Shown here: piece after piece, positions 1-7,589 of the stretch
Layout of the letters: every line of letters starts with the position of its first letter
Position numbering within the stretch: the stretch's first letter is position 1
NCBI GenBank assembly: GCA_964522605.1
Contig: CAZFWV010000098.1
Coordinates: 1 to 20,368, forward strand
From: CAVZLD01 sp964522605
Lineage (GTDB): Bacteria > Planctomycetota > Planctomycetia > Pirellulales > Pirellulaceae
Direction: 5' to 3'
Length of the DNA stretch: 20,368 nt
Notes under the pieces: generated by a model
What the model was told of the DNA's origin: nothing
The model's input: only the letters and a program-made list of their open reading frames with translations
Database searches by the model: none
Program-made: the position numbers and the translations under genes

Positions 1-21
1 CGAGACGCGAGGAACGAGCGT

Positions 22-52
22 CGAGCCCCCAGCCGCGTGATCTGGGGGCTCG
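22..52. repeat. GC-rich palindromic stem-loop at the left edge
   Basis: Positions 22-32 (CGAGCCCCCAG) and 42-52 (CTGGGGGCTCG) are perfect 11-bp reverse complements around a 9-nt loop. A second outer pairing is possible between GTCGAG near 20 and CTCGAC near 57. No gene is seen in 1-125. The sequence style matches dispersed intergenic hairpins of planctomycetes, but its copy number cannot be judged here because no second copy lies in the window. Confidence 0.6.
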
Positions 53-74
53 CTGTGCTCGACCCCAGCCACCC

Positions 75-100
75 TCGTTGGAAACAACGAAGTTATTTTT
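75..100 (+). terminator. Possible rho-independent terminator
   Basis: TCGTTG and CAACGA form a 6-bp stem closed by a GAAA tetraloop (75-90), followed by AGTTATTTTT (91-100). This reads as a weak intrinsic terminator on the plus strand for a gene lying left of the window. The stem is short, so the call is tentative. Confidence 0.3.
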
Positions 101-125
101 GAGTCTTCTTTCAGGGCGTGTTTCC

Positions 126-1184
126 TCACCGCCAGCGATGACTGGTCGAATCGGGCCGGTTTGCTAATTCGCGGGAGAGTCCCTGAAGCAGAATCTGGCT
201 GCGCGCTTGTTGCGCCGATTCGCAAAGATGATTCACACTGTCGAAGAACTCCGAACGGGGAAAGACCGTGTCCTGAGGTCGATTGACAAGCGGTATCTCG
301 AGAGATTGCTCGAGGATCTTATGCAGCCGAACGATTTGGCCTTGGGAGTTGCTCCAGTAATCGTTGATCAAAGGCGCATAGGAGAAGATGACCTCGGCGC
401 CGCGCTGACGACAGATGGCCGCACACCGGTTCAATCGCTGCACGGATTCCCGGAGGTGGTCCTCGCTCCACGGAAAACGCGTGATCGAGTCCTCCAGAGG
501 CAATGATTCAAGGCCGTGGTGTCCGACCATATCGCCATGGGCATTGAAACTGTTTCGCCGGTAAACCGATGGATTGTCGCGCGAATCGGCGGCGGTCGAT
601 GGCTTGCGTGCCGATCGCATCGACGCTTGAGCAACGATGGAATGACGCTTTGAGAACTGTCTCAAACGTCTGCTTTGCACGTCGATCCCACGCTGCGTCC
701 AGTAGGCGATTTCGGAGAGTGCCATCGTGTCGAGGAATTGCTTTCCGCTCGACCGATTGCCTGCCAAGTAGCGAAATGCCGAAGGACAGTTGCGCAGAAG
801 TCGGCGCATGTGGTCCGTTGTCATCTTGTGCCGATCCGAAAGCATCGCATATTCCGGCAACAGGACAATCATGTCGCCGGCCTGGCAATGTTGCTCGACG
901 ATCCGCAGATAGAAATCCAAGCCTAACGCGCCATGCAATCCGAGGTTGATCGCGGGTCGGCCAAGCCCTTGCTCGAAGATCTGACTGTCAATGCCAAAGG
1001 CAACGCTCGAACCGCCGACGAAGATTACGCGCGGAGACTCGACGGTCTGCACGAGTTTCAGTTTGTCGTCCAGAGCGGCAAGGTAGCCGGGGCGCGGGTG
1101 CGATAATGCAGCAGGAAGGATCAGGCTGGCTATGAGTCCCTGCAGCAATAGAAACAGCAATGAGCGAAGAACAAAGCGCCGCAT
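126..1184 (-). CDS. SGNH/AlgJ-like protein, partner of the MBOAT acyltransferase
   Basis: This 352-residue protein starts with a basic N-terminus and a hydrophobic segment (about residues 5-28), so it is a membrane-anchored or secreted protein. The GGSS motif at 57-60, in the run VIFVGGSSVAFGID, resembles SGNH block I with S59 or S60 as nucleophile. N80-LGLHGALG resembles block II, and FFDSVNHL (D315, H319) resembles the C-terminal Asp/His block. In alginate and similar systems, SGNH proteins of the AlgJ/AlgX type act with an AlgI-like MBOAT to O-acetylate extracytoplasmic polysaccharide. The MBOAT gene lies just upstream on the same strand, which supports that role. The ATG at 1184 follows AGGAAGGA at a good distance. 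A classical GxND block III is not obvious, so catalysis is inferred rather than shown. Confidence 0.72.
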   Translation of the reverse strand: MRRFVLRSLLFLLLQGLIASLILPAALSHPRPGYLAALDDKLKLVQTVESPRVIFVGGSSVAFGIDSQIFEQGLGRPAINLGLHGALGLDFYLRIVEQHCQAGDMIVLLPEYAMLSDRHKMTTDHMRRLLRNCPSAFRYLAGNRSSGKQFLDTMALSEIAYWTQRGIDVQSRRLRQFSKRHSIVAQASMRSARKPSTAADSRDNPSVYRRNSFNAHGDMVGHHGLESLPLEDSITRFPWSEDHLRESVQRLNRCAAICRQRGAEVIFSYAPLINDYWSNSQGQIVRLHKILEQSLEIPLVNRPQDTVFPRSEFFDSVNHLCESAQQARSQILLQGLSRELANRPDSTSHRWR

Positions 1185-1217
1185 GCGTTCCTTCCTAATT
1201 TCCTGATCGCTGAACAG

Positions 1218-1277
1218 TCAATGAGCCAGACTGACCAACAACAGTCCCAAAACGGTCAATGTGGTTCTCGATCGCAT
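1218..1277 (-). CDS. Possible small hydrophobic peptide (19 aa) between MBOAT and SGNH genes
   Basis: The minus strand reads MRSRTTLTVLGLLLVSLAH and then TGA. Its ATG (1277-1275) is preceded by a strong purine-rich Shine-Dalgarno tract, GGAGGGGAGAGGAG, about 7 nt upstream. The stop lies 33 nt before the start of the SGNH gene, which has its own ribosome site. The peptide has a short basic N-terminus and a Leu/Val-rich core, so it could be a single-span membrane peptide or a translated leader. No family is recognised. It could also be a chance reading frame; the main support is the unusually good ribosome site for a frame with no other purpose. Confidence 0.4.
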   Translation of the reverse strand: MRSRTTLTVLGLLLVSLAH

Positions 1278-1363
1278 TTCAAAACTCCTCTCCCCTCCGG
1301 AGGTCGTGCACCTTTTTAGTTGCTGGCTCGAATGAAGTTACAAGCTCCTCCCCGAGGAAACGT

Positions 1364-1439
1364 GTTTAACCCGCAGCCGTCAGGCGAGGATGATCTTCCG
1401 TTCTTTCTTCGGTCCTCGCCTGACGGCTGCGGGTTAAAC
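1364..1439. repeat. Perfect 27-bp inverted repeat (stem-loop) between MBOAT and SGNH genes
   Basis: Positions 1364-1390 and 1413-1439 are perfect reverse complements over 27 bp (core CCGCAGCCGTCAGGCGAGG) around a 22-nt loop. It begins 28 bp past the MBOAT stop, so it would lie in the mRNA between the two genes. There is no T-run on the minus strand after it, so it is not a standard intrinsic terminator. A 9-bp direct repeat TCGAATGAA flanks it at 1328-1336 and 1459-1467. It resembles a dispersed REP-like element and may also stabilise the upstream message or attenuate the downstream gene. Confidence 0.85.
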
Positions 1440-1467
1440 GAATCGCCACGAATCCTGTTCGAATGAA

Positions 1468-2937
1468 CTAAAATGCGAAATAGATGAATGGATTGACCTG
1501 GTCGGTCGGCATGAGATTCAATCCTCCCCACAGCAGCAACGAATAGGCAGCCCAACGGAGCGGCAATGGCCAGCCGACGAACCGTAAGGCGTGCGTCTCT
1601 TTTCGCTGAATCCACTCGATCAAGACGAAGATGCCGAGCAGCATCAGCGTGGAGCGAGCGACCGGGTCCGCGGCAAGCTGCGTCGTCAGGGCGTGGTAGG
1701 CCGCCGGCGAAAACGCATCCACTACGATTTGCCGCAGGATCTGCAGTGCTTGTGGCACATCTGCTGCGCGAAAAAAGACCCAGCCAAAACAAACGACCAG
1801 AAACGTACCCAACATCCGCCCCAGAATCTGCGGCGAAGGAAAGAATGATTCTCCGCCCGGGACTTGCTCGGCTCGGCTGCCTCTTGCGGGCTGCCGTAGC
1901 GCTGCGGAACTGGCAACTGCCGCGCCATGAATTCCGCCCCAGAGGACGAATCGCCACGCGGCACCGTGCCAGAGGCCACTCAGGAGAAACGTAATCAAGA
2001 TGTTTGCACTGCGCCGGGTTGGCAAAGTCCGATTACCGCCCAACGGGACATACACGTAGTCGCGAAACCATGTCGAGAGCGAGATGTGCCAACGACGCCA
2101 GAATTCCGAAGGACTCTGCGAAAAGTATGGATAGGCGAAGTTGCGGCTCAAACGGATTCCGAAGAGTCGCGCGGTGCCGATGGCAAGGTCCGAGTAGGCG
2201 GAAAAATCGCAGTAGATCTGGAAGGCAAAGCAAATCGTTCCCAAAGCTAACATCGGACCCGTGCAGGACGATGGATCTCCGTAGTACGTGTCGACGATGA
2301 CCGCCAGACGATCCGCCAGAACGAGCTTCTTGATCAGTCCCCACAGGATCTGCCGCAGACCTTCACGGCTGAGCGTTTCGTCAAAATTCCGGCGGTGCGC
2401 AAACTGTGGTAACAGGTTTGTGGCACGCTCGATCGGACCGGCTACCAGTTGAGGGAAGAAGGATACAAAGGCAAGATACTGCGTTAAACTGGCGGTTGGT
2501 TCCAATCGCCCGCGATAGACATCGATGGTGTAACTGAGGGTTTGAAAAGTGTAAAAACTGATGCCGACCGGCAGGATGATCTCCAGAGTTCCTGCATTGA
2601 CCTGCCATCCAAGCTGTTGACTAAATTGAACGAAGTTCTCTCGAAAGAAATTGAAATACTTGAAAAAGCCAAGCAGGCCCAAGTTGTTGACCAGACTGAT
2701 GGCCAACCACAGCCGACGGTGGTTCGTCGATACCGTGCGACTGAGTGCCCGTCCCATCGTGAAGTCGACGAGACTGGAAATCAGCATCAGCGCACAGAAT
2801 CGGTAATCCCACCAGCCGTAGAACAGATAGCTGGCTAGAATCAGCACGATGTTCTGCCCCGTTCGAGTCCGCTGGATCCAGTGCAGCGCGAATACGAGCG
2901 GCAGAAACAGGAAGAATGTGAGACTGGCGAATGTCAC
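1468..2937 (-). CDS. MBOAT family O-acyltransferase (AlgI-like)
   Basis: This polytopic inner-membrane protein belongs to the membrane-bound O-acyltransferase family, AlgI/DltB branch, which passes acyl groups across the membrane for polysaccharide acetylation. Family landmarks are clear: LPVGISFYTFQTLSY, the FPQLVAGPIER segment, and the catalytic-region block SEFWRRWHISLSTWFRDYVYVP with its histidine at about residue 284. A second conserved histidine is in LSGLWHGAAW, at about residue 324. I chose the GTG at 2937 (489 aa). The protein then opens with TFASLTFFLFLPLV, as AlgI homologues do, and AGCAGG lies a few bases upstream. A longer frame from 3042 adds 35 residues with no membrane or family character. 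The SGNH partner gene follows on the same strand. Confidence 0.9.
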   Translation of the reverse strand: MTFASLTFFLFLPLVFALHWIQRTRTGQNIVLILASYLFYGWWDYRFCALMLISSLVDFTMGRALSRTVSTNHRRLWLAISLVNNLGLLGFFKYFNFFRENFVQFSQQLGWQVNAGTLEIILPVGISFYTFQTLSYTIDVYRGRLEPTASLTQYLAFVSFFPQLVAGPIERATNLLPQFAHRRNFDETLSREGLRQILWGLIKKLVLADRLAVIVDTYYGDPSSCTGPMLALGTICFAFQIYCDFSAYSDLAIGTARLFGIRLSRNFAYPYFSQSPSEFWRRWHISLSTWFRDYVYVPLGGNRTLPTRRSANILITFLLSGLWHGAAWRFVLWGGIHGAAVASSAALRQPARGSRAEQVPGGESFFPSPQILGRMLGTFLVVCFGWVFFRAADVPQALQILRQIVVDAFSPAAYHALTTQLAADPVARSTLMLLGIFVLIEWIQRKETHALRFVGWPLPLRWAAYSLLLWGGLNLMPTDQVNPFIYFAF

Positions 2938-3324
2938 TCCGACACCTGCTGAACTACGAATTGGATCGACCGGGTGCGAATGATACGGATGACCAGCCGA
3001 ATCACAAGGTCGATTCTGGCACGCCCCCAAGTCGGGGTGCATGTCAGCTTCTGCCGACCTGCGCTGGCGTCGGAAACGTCAGCAGGAGAGTCGTGGGGCG
3101 TGGAGTCCCTTTTGGACTGCCCCCCGGTCGCTTCCCCTCAACAATCGGAGCTCCCTGATCGTCACTCTGCGATTCCTCCGCCCCTCCAGTCAGAAGCATG
3201 CTGGCTGCATCCCCCGCATCCGAGATATTCAGGATGCCGCCGGGCTGCCGAACCACGCTAGCCCTGGCGTGCCCCCGTTCCGGGCGGCGATTCGCGCGCC
3301 GTTTGGGAATCCGGGCAAAGCCGA
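2938..3324. other. Divergent intergenic spacer
   Basis: This spacer lies between the minus-strand MBOAT gene and the plus-strand methyltransferase gene. I see no conserved coding sequence in it. Open frames that run through it extend the two real genes upstream with compositionally odd, Arg/Pro/Ser-rich residues and no ribosome site at their ends. It should hold the promoters of both genes, and only the plus-strand candidate at 3325-3347 is visible. Confidence 0.5.
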
Positions 3325-3347
3325 TACAATCGGGGGATCAGATCCCC
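3325..3347 (+). promoter_or_regulatory. Candidate -10 box followed by a 15-bp palindrome
   Basis: TACAAT at 3325-3330 resembles a sigma-70 -10 box; no convincing -35 is visible 17 bp upstream. Directly after it, GGGGATC A GATCCCC (3333-3347) is a perfect palindrome that would overlap the expected transcription start, the usual place for a repressor operator. The methyltransferase ATG is 57 bp further downstream. The promoter is weakly supported; the palindrome is seen directly. Confidence 0.35.
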
Positions 3348-3403
3348 GGCGAATCTGCGGTTTGCCGGAGGCGGACACGCGCAAGATACCGCGAGGGCAA
3401 CCG

Positions 3404-4165
3404 ATGGGAGCTGTCTTCTTTTCGCTCGATCGTCGTTTCGTCGATTTGCTGCAGCGGGCACTGCCGCTCCCTGTTTTCGTCGAAACCGGGACGTTTCACG
3501 GCGATACGATCGCGGAAGTCGCGGATCGATTTGATGAGGTCCACTCGGTGGAGCTGTCGGAGGAGTTGTTTCGTGAGGCGCGCGACCGGTTCGCCGATCG
3601 ACCGACCATCCACATTCACCACGGCGATTCGGCCGCGTTTCTATCCGCGATTCATCCACAGATCGAGGGGCGTGGCGTGCTTTATTGGCTCGATGCCCAT
3701 TGGTGCGTGGCCGAAGCGACTGCTGGTCAGACTTCTCAGTGTCCGCTGCTCGATGAACTCGCGGCGCTTCAGCCGATCGACGAGACCACGGTCATTCTGA
3801 TCGACGACGCACGGCTTTACTTGTGTCCGCCGCCCGATCCGCACGAAGTCAGCCATTGGCCGAACTGGCAACAGATCTTGGACGCACTCCGGCAAATAAG
3901 CTCGCGGCACGAAATGATGGTGGTGAACGATGTGATTGCGTTTTATCCATCCGTTGCTCGAGCGATGATGCACGAATATGCGCGAAACCATGCGATCGAT
4001 TGGCTCCAGGTTATGCACCGGTACCAGCATGCGGAAGAGTGGCGACAGCGATGCCAGCAGCAGCAGCAATCAATCCAGCAAATGCGTGATCGAATGCAGC
4101 AGCAATCCGCCAGGCTCGAAGAGCTGCAGGCCGAGTTGAAGCGGACCCGGAAGCAGCGATCCTGA
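3404..4165 (+). CDS. Class I SAM-dependent methyltransferase with C-terminal coiled coil
   Basis: This 253-residue protein looks cytoplasmic. VFVETGTFHGDT (residues 24-35) is a SAM-binding motif I variant, and SVEL (48-51) ends the next strand with the acidic residue expected to hold the SAM ribose. HHGDS (72-76) and YWLDAHW (94-100) continue a Rossmann methyltransferase core. ILIDDAR (131-137) is another strand-end acidic site. From about 205 onward the protein is Gln/Glu/Arg-rich with heptad-like spacing and probably forms a coiled coil. The start follows GAGGG at a good distance. The substrate is unknown; relatives in polysaccharide loci modify sugars or lipids, and the neighbouring fucose synthase fits that. 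A longer frame from 3041 was rejected because residues before this Met look non-coding. Confidence 0.75.
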   Translation: MGAVFFSLDRRFVDLLQRALPLPVFVETGTFHGDTIAEVADRFDEVHSVELSEELFREARDRFADRPTIHIHHGDSAAFLSAIHPQIEGRGVLYWLDAHWCVAEATAGQTSQCPLLDELAALQPIDETTVILIDDARLYLCPPPDPHEVSHWPNWQQILDALRQISSRHEMMVVNDVIAFYPSVARAMMHEYARNHAIDWLQVMHRYQHAEEWRQRCQQQQQSIQQMRDRMQQQSARLEELQAELKRTRKQRS

Positions 4166-4184
4166 GGGAATCGCTTCCTCCGTA

Positions 4185-4230
4185 GGACGGATTGGCAATC
4201 CGTCCCACGTTCTTATTAACAATCCGTCCC
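4185..4230. repeat. Palindrome plus direct-repeat half (ACGGATTG family)
   Basis: GGACGGATTG (4185-4194) and CAATCCGTCC (4196-4205) are perfect reverse complements one base apart. A third half, CAATCCGTCCC, recurs at 4220-4230. The cluster lies between the converging methyltransferase and fucose-synthase genes. It may act as a bidirectional transcription barrier, but no T-run is present. It resembles a short dispersed planctomycete repeat. Confidence 0.6.
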
Positions 4231-4260
4231 CCATTATTCGTTTGTATGCAACGAAACGCT

Positions 4261-5223
4261 TCAGGCCGCGGAAAGACGGCGTTCGTCGGTTCGCTCGTCT
4301 TCATACCAGCGAATCGTCTCACGCAGGCCATCGTCGAGGCTTGTCGCCGCCTGGAACCCGAACTTTTCTCGAGCCCGAGTGGTATCGAGGCAGCGGCGCG
4401 GTTGTCCGTCGGGCTGGCTCTCGTTCCATCGGAATTGGCCGGAGTAGCGGCAATGCTCTGCGATCCGTTCTGCCAGGTCGCGAATGGTGATTTCCTGTCC
4501 AGCTCCGAGGTTCACCGGGTCGGGATCGTCGTAACGGTCTGCCGCCATGACGATCCCCCGCGCGGCATCCCGTACAAAGAGGAATTCGCGGGACGCCCGG
4601 CCGGTTCCCCACGCCTCAACAGAATCGCGTCCCGCGTCGCGCGCATCCAGGACTTTGCGAATCAGCGCTGGGATGACGTGACTGGACTGCAAGTCGAAGT
4701 TGTCATGCGGGCCGTAGAGGTTGACCGGCAGCAGTGTAATGGCATTGACGCCGTATTGTTGGCGGTAGGCCTGTGCCTGGACCAACAGCATCTTCTTCGC
4801 CAGGCCGTAGGGGGCGTTGGTTTCTTCGGGGTACCCGGACCAGAGGTCGTCTTCGCGGAAGGGGACCGGTGTGTGTTTGGGGTAAGAGCAGATCGTCCCG
4901 ACCTGCACATATTTTGCGATGCCGTGCAAGCGGGCGGCCTCCAATAACTGGATGCCCATGATCGCATTGTCGTAGAAATAGCGTCCCGGATTGCTGCGAT
5001 TCGCTCCGATGCCACCCACGACTGCGGCCAGATGAATGATCACATCCGGTTTGGCCGATTGCAGCAACTGTTGGATGGCGTCCATGTCGCGCAGATCATA
5101 ATCGCGACTGCGGGGAATCACGATCTGGTCCGGACCGTATCGATGCAGCTCTTCACAGACAGCTCGGCCCAGAAAGCCCGCACCGCCTGTGACGATGATC
5201 CGTCTGCCGCCCAATTGTCCCAT
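4261..5223 (-). CDS. fcl: GDP-L-fucose synthase-like NAD(P)-dependent epimerase/reductase
   Basis: This 320-residue extended short-chain dehydrogenase would convert GDP-4-keto-6-deoxy-mannose to GDP-L-fucose in the cytoplasm, by 3,5-epimerisation and reduction. Seen directly: the nucleotide-binding motif GGAGFLG (13-19); HLAAVVGGIGAN (64-75), typical of this family; GTICSYP (109-115), holding the active-site region; and the YxxxK pair Y139/K143 in NAPYGLAKK. LLPVNLYGPHDNFD and SSHVIPALI follow in the expected order. The length fits the family. The ATG follows AAGGGAC. No GDP-mannose 4,6-dehydratase gene is in the window, so the substrate must be made elsewhere or the enzyme may act on a related sugar. 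The opposite strand carries long chance frames. Confidence 0.85.
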   Translation of the reverse strand: MGQLGGRRIIVTGGAGFLGRAVCEELHRYGPDQIVIPRSRDYDLRDMDAIQQLLQSAKPDVIIHLAAVVGGIGANRSNPGRYFYDNAIMGIQLLEAARLHGIAKYVQVGTICSYPKHTPVPFREDDLWSGYPEETNAPYGLAKKMLLVQAQAYRQQYGVNAITLLPVNLYGPHDNFDLQSSHVIPALIRKVLDARDAGRDSVEAWGTGRASREFLFVRDAARGIVMAADRYDDPDPVNLGAGQEITIRDLAERIAEHCRYSGQFRWNESQPDGQPRRCLDTTRAREKFGFQAATSLDDGLRETIRWYEDERTDERRLSAA

Positions 5224-5783
5224 GATGGTCCCTTTCTGGCAGGCTGGACCCGCTCGACGAGAGTCGGTCGGCGGTGACCAGATCTCCTTATCCGTGGTCG
5301 GTAGCAGTCGTCAGTCAGGAGTGCACCCCGAGCCAAGATCTGGGGTGCGACCCGGCGGCCTTGCCTGGCGGACAATTCCAGACGTTCGACGGCGCTCTTA
5401 TCGGCATCTGGGGGGCGGCAGTTTACCGTCAGTATCCCATTCCGTGCAACCGCTTTATGCGTTGGCGACCCCGAACTCGGTACATTTTTCCACTCCTCCC
5501 ACCGCAGGGACACGCACTGCAGCGTGCCACGGTGGTCTGTGCATGCCATGCTGGCAGAGACGCTTGGGCCGTGGTGGATCGATCCCGAGGAGGAACCACG
5601 GATGAGACGGAGGGAACGGACGAGCACCGATCGATCTGCGGGCATCCGTTTCCTCCGTCGAATCGGTGGGTCCTCTTCGACTCATGACTTCGCCTGGCTT
5701 GTGCGCAGTAACGAGGGCAGGGGCACTCGGAACTACGATGTGTCCAGCGGCGCTGAACGCGGATTCTTGTCCCGCAGTTCAGG
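5224..5783. other. 560-bp intergenic spacer with repeats
   Basis: I see no convincing gene here. The short frames crossing it are Arg/Pro/Ser/Trp-rich, lack ribosome sites and translate repeat DNA. A 7-bp stem (GCACCCC/GGGGTGC) lies near 5322-5347. The stretch around 5524-5590, with TGCCACGG near its start and CCGTGG near its end, looks like another degenerate dispersed repeat. The 78-bp element at 5594-5671 is listed separately. The fcl promoter must lie at the left end of this spacer, but no clear boxes are visible. Confidence 0.55.
5594..5671. repeat. 78-bp element with inverted ends, copy A
   Basis: This copy starts AACCACGGAT (5594-5603) and ends ATCGGTGGGT (5662-5671), a decayed inverted end. 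It aligns without gaps to 7757-7834, with 56 of 78 bases identical by hand count. Both copies have the same orientation and lie on opposite sides of the CocE-like gene. No coding capacity is evident. Confidence 0.7.
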
Positions 5784-7589
5784 TCAGGGACTGCCATTCG
5801 GTGGAATGATGGGCAGCAGGATGTGCGAGGGGTGACTGGCGTCGTGATAGATTGTCTGATGAGCCGTCTTCAGCTCTGCATTCGCGCCAAACGCGTGTCC
5901 CGTGTTGGGATTGCGGTCGAAGCGTGGAAAGTTGCTGCTGGAAATCTCGACGCGCAAGCGATGTCCCGGCAGAAACACATTGCTTGTCGACCACAAATCA
6001 ATCTCGTACCGCGCGATCTGACCGGGTTCCAGTAACTCTGCCTGTTGGCCGGATTTGCGATATCGAGCTCGAAGAATCCCATCACACAAATTCCAGGCTT
6101 TGCCGTCCGGATCCACATCCACCAGTTTGGCCGTCCAATCGGTATCCAAGGCGTCGCTGGCGGCGAAGAGAATCACGCGAATGGGGCCCGTCACCTCAAG
6201 TTCTTCCGAAAGTGGATCGGAAGTGTAAACGAGCACGTCCGACCGCTGCTCGATCTCCGTCTGATCGAATGATCCGCCGGGTCCGAGCAACAAAGCGCCA
6301 CCGAGCGTGGGTACTGGATTCTCGGGATCGTAGACGAACTGATCCGCGGTCTCGTCCTGTGGCTTTTGAGTGTTCAACGTGCCGTCCGTGAGGCTCGTGT
6401 TCGCTTGACCGTTGCTGTGCAGAAAGTACTGAGTCCACCGCGTGCGCTCGAGCGGCCATTGCTGTTCGTCTCGCCATTCGTTCCGCCCCATCACGAAGAT
6501 CCGCAACGGAGCCCAAGAGTCGATGACGGCTTGATCTTCCTTCAGCCAGTGGTCAAACCACTGTTGCTGCAGTTGGTCAAATTCGATACTGGCGGATGAA
6601 CCATAGTCACGCTTGCCGACGATCGCATTGGGACCGTGCCCCCAAGGTCCGACGATCAAGAACTGGTTGTCTCGGGCGCGTTCGGATTTTGTTGTCCGTC
6701 GCAATTCGTCGATATGCTGTAATGCCTGCTGCACGAACAGATCATACCAGCCGCTAACCGTCAGATTCGCCGCGCGCACACGGTCCAGCTTGTCGATGAT
6801 TCGCGATGGCATCCAATACGAGTCAAAGGTTGGATGGGCGATCCAGGCTCGGAGGTAAGGGACCTCGACACCGATCTGTTCGTCCCACGAAGCGAGAGGC
6901 AGATAACGAAAAGCTCGCTCCCAATTCCAGGCAGTCGGGTCGATGGGACTCTTCTGGCCCGCTGCCGGGTGCGTCATCATCGTGCCCCAGCCCATCATCG
7001 TTTGCAGTTGCAGTGTGCCTCCGATATACGCACTCTCATACCAGTCGAACAAAGGCACAACGGTGCTCATGGCCAGTAGTTCGTCGCCCGCTTCGGGAGC
7101 CAAGGCCCATTGCGTGTATCCCACGTACGATCCACCCGCGGTGGCCAGTTTGCCGTTGCACCACGGTTGCGCGAGGACCCACGACAACGTGTCGACTCCA
7201 TCGCGAGGTTCGTGAACTCCCGGTTCCCAGGTTCCTTTCGATCGACCCGTCCCTCGGCAGTCTTGAACAACGAAGGTATAGCCCCGTTCAACGTAGGCGC
7301 GTGCTTGAGCGTTGTTTGCATCGCCCTTGCCGTAGGGAGTCCGCATGATGATCGTGGGAAACTTGCCTTCACCGACGGGAACGAACAAGTTTGTGGCCAA
7401 CTCCGTGCCGTCCCGCATGGGGATCATGACGTTTTCCTGCACCTGAACCTTGAAACGGGCTTCGGCTGCGGTGGTGGGTTCGTCAAGCACAGCTTCCACG
7501 CCGAAGGAGCGACTTGCACCAACGCTCAACCAGCAGGTCGAAAGAACAAGCTGGACAATCCAGACGTTTGGATTCATCAAACGACGCAT
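5784..7589 (-). CDS. Secreted CocE/NonD family hydrolase (X-Pro dipeptidyl-peptidase S15-type)
   Basis: This 601-residue protein has a signal-peptide-like N-terminus (hydrophobic about 9-24), so it is probably periplasmic or exported. It has an alpha/beta-hydrolase core with MIPMRDGTELATNLFVP, the opening signature of CocE and S15 enzymes. The oxyanion-region run YTFVVQDCRGTGRSKG follows, then the nucleophile motif GGSYVG with S154. Probable triad partners are D283 in SGWYDLF and H318 in VGPWGHGPN. The C-terminal third carries the jelly-roll domain of the family (SDPLSEELEVTGPIRV and onward). Relatives hydrolyse cocaine esters, alpha-amino acid esters or glutaryl-cephalosporin amides, so the natural substrate cannot be named. 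The ATG at 7589 follows AAGGAG. Repeat-rich spacers lie on both sides. Confidence 0.9.
   Translation of the reverse strand: MRRLMNPNVWIVQLVLSTCWLSVGASRSFGVEAVLDEPTTAAEARFKVQVQENVMIPMRDGTELATNLFVPVGEGKFPTIIMRTPYGKGDANNAQARAYVERGYTFVVQDCRGTGRSKGTWEPGVHEPRDGVDTLSWVLAQPWCNGKLATAGGSYVGYTQWALAPEAGDELLAMSTVVPLFDWYESAYIGGTLQLQTMMGWGTMMTHPAAGQKSPIDPTAWNWERAFRYLPLASWDEQIGVEVPYLRAWIAHPTFDSYWMPSRIIDKLDRVRAANLTVSGWYDLFVQQALQHIDELRRTTKSERARDNQFLIVGPWGHGPNAIVGKRDYGSSASIEFDQLQQQWFDHWLKEDQAVIDSWAPLRIFVMGRNEWRDEQQWPLERTRWTQYFLHSNGQANTSLTDGTLNTQKPQDETADQFVYDPENPVPTLGGALLLGPGGSFDQTEIEQRSDVLVYTSDPLSEELEVTGPIRVILFAASDALDTDWTAKLVDVDPDGKAWNLCDGILRARYRKSGQQAELLEPGQIARYEIDLWSTSNVFLPGHRLRVEISSSNFPRFDRNPNTGHAFGANAELKTAHQTIYHDASHPSHILLPIIPPNGSP

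Noticed and set aside
1316..1957. 213-codon minus-strand frame overlapping the 3' part of the MBOAT gene and the 27-bp hairpin
   Set aside because: Out of frame with MBOAT, Arg/Ser/Ala-rich, and partly a translation of the repeat.
3041..3403. Extended N-terminus of the methyltransferase (121 extra residues)
   Set aside because: The residues are Arg/Pro/Ser-rich with no conserved feature, and the internal ATG at 3404 has a good ribosome site and starts the conserved domain.
4141..4181. Possible intrinsic terminator after the methyltransferase gene (GGAAG/CTTCC with CGAT/ATCG)
   Set aside because: The stem is short with a bulge and there is no T-run. The stronger palindrome lies just downstream.
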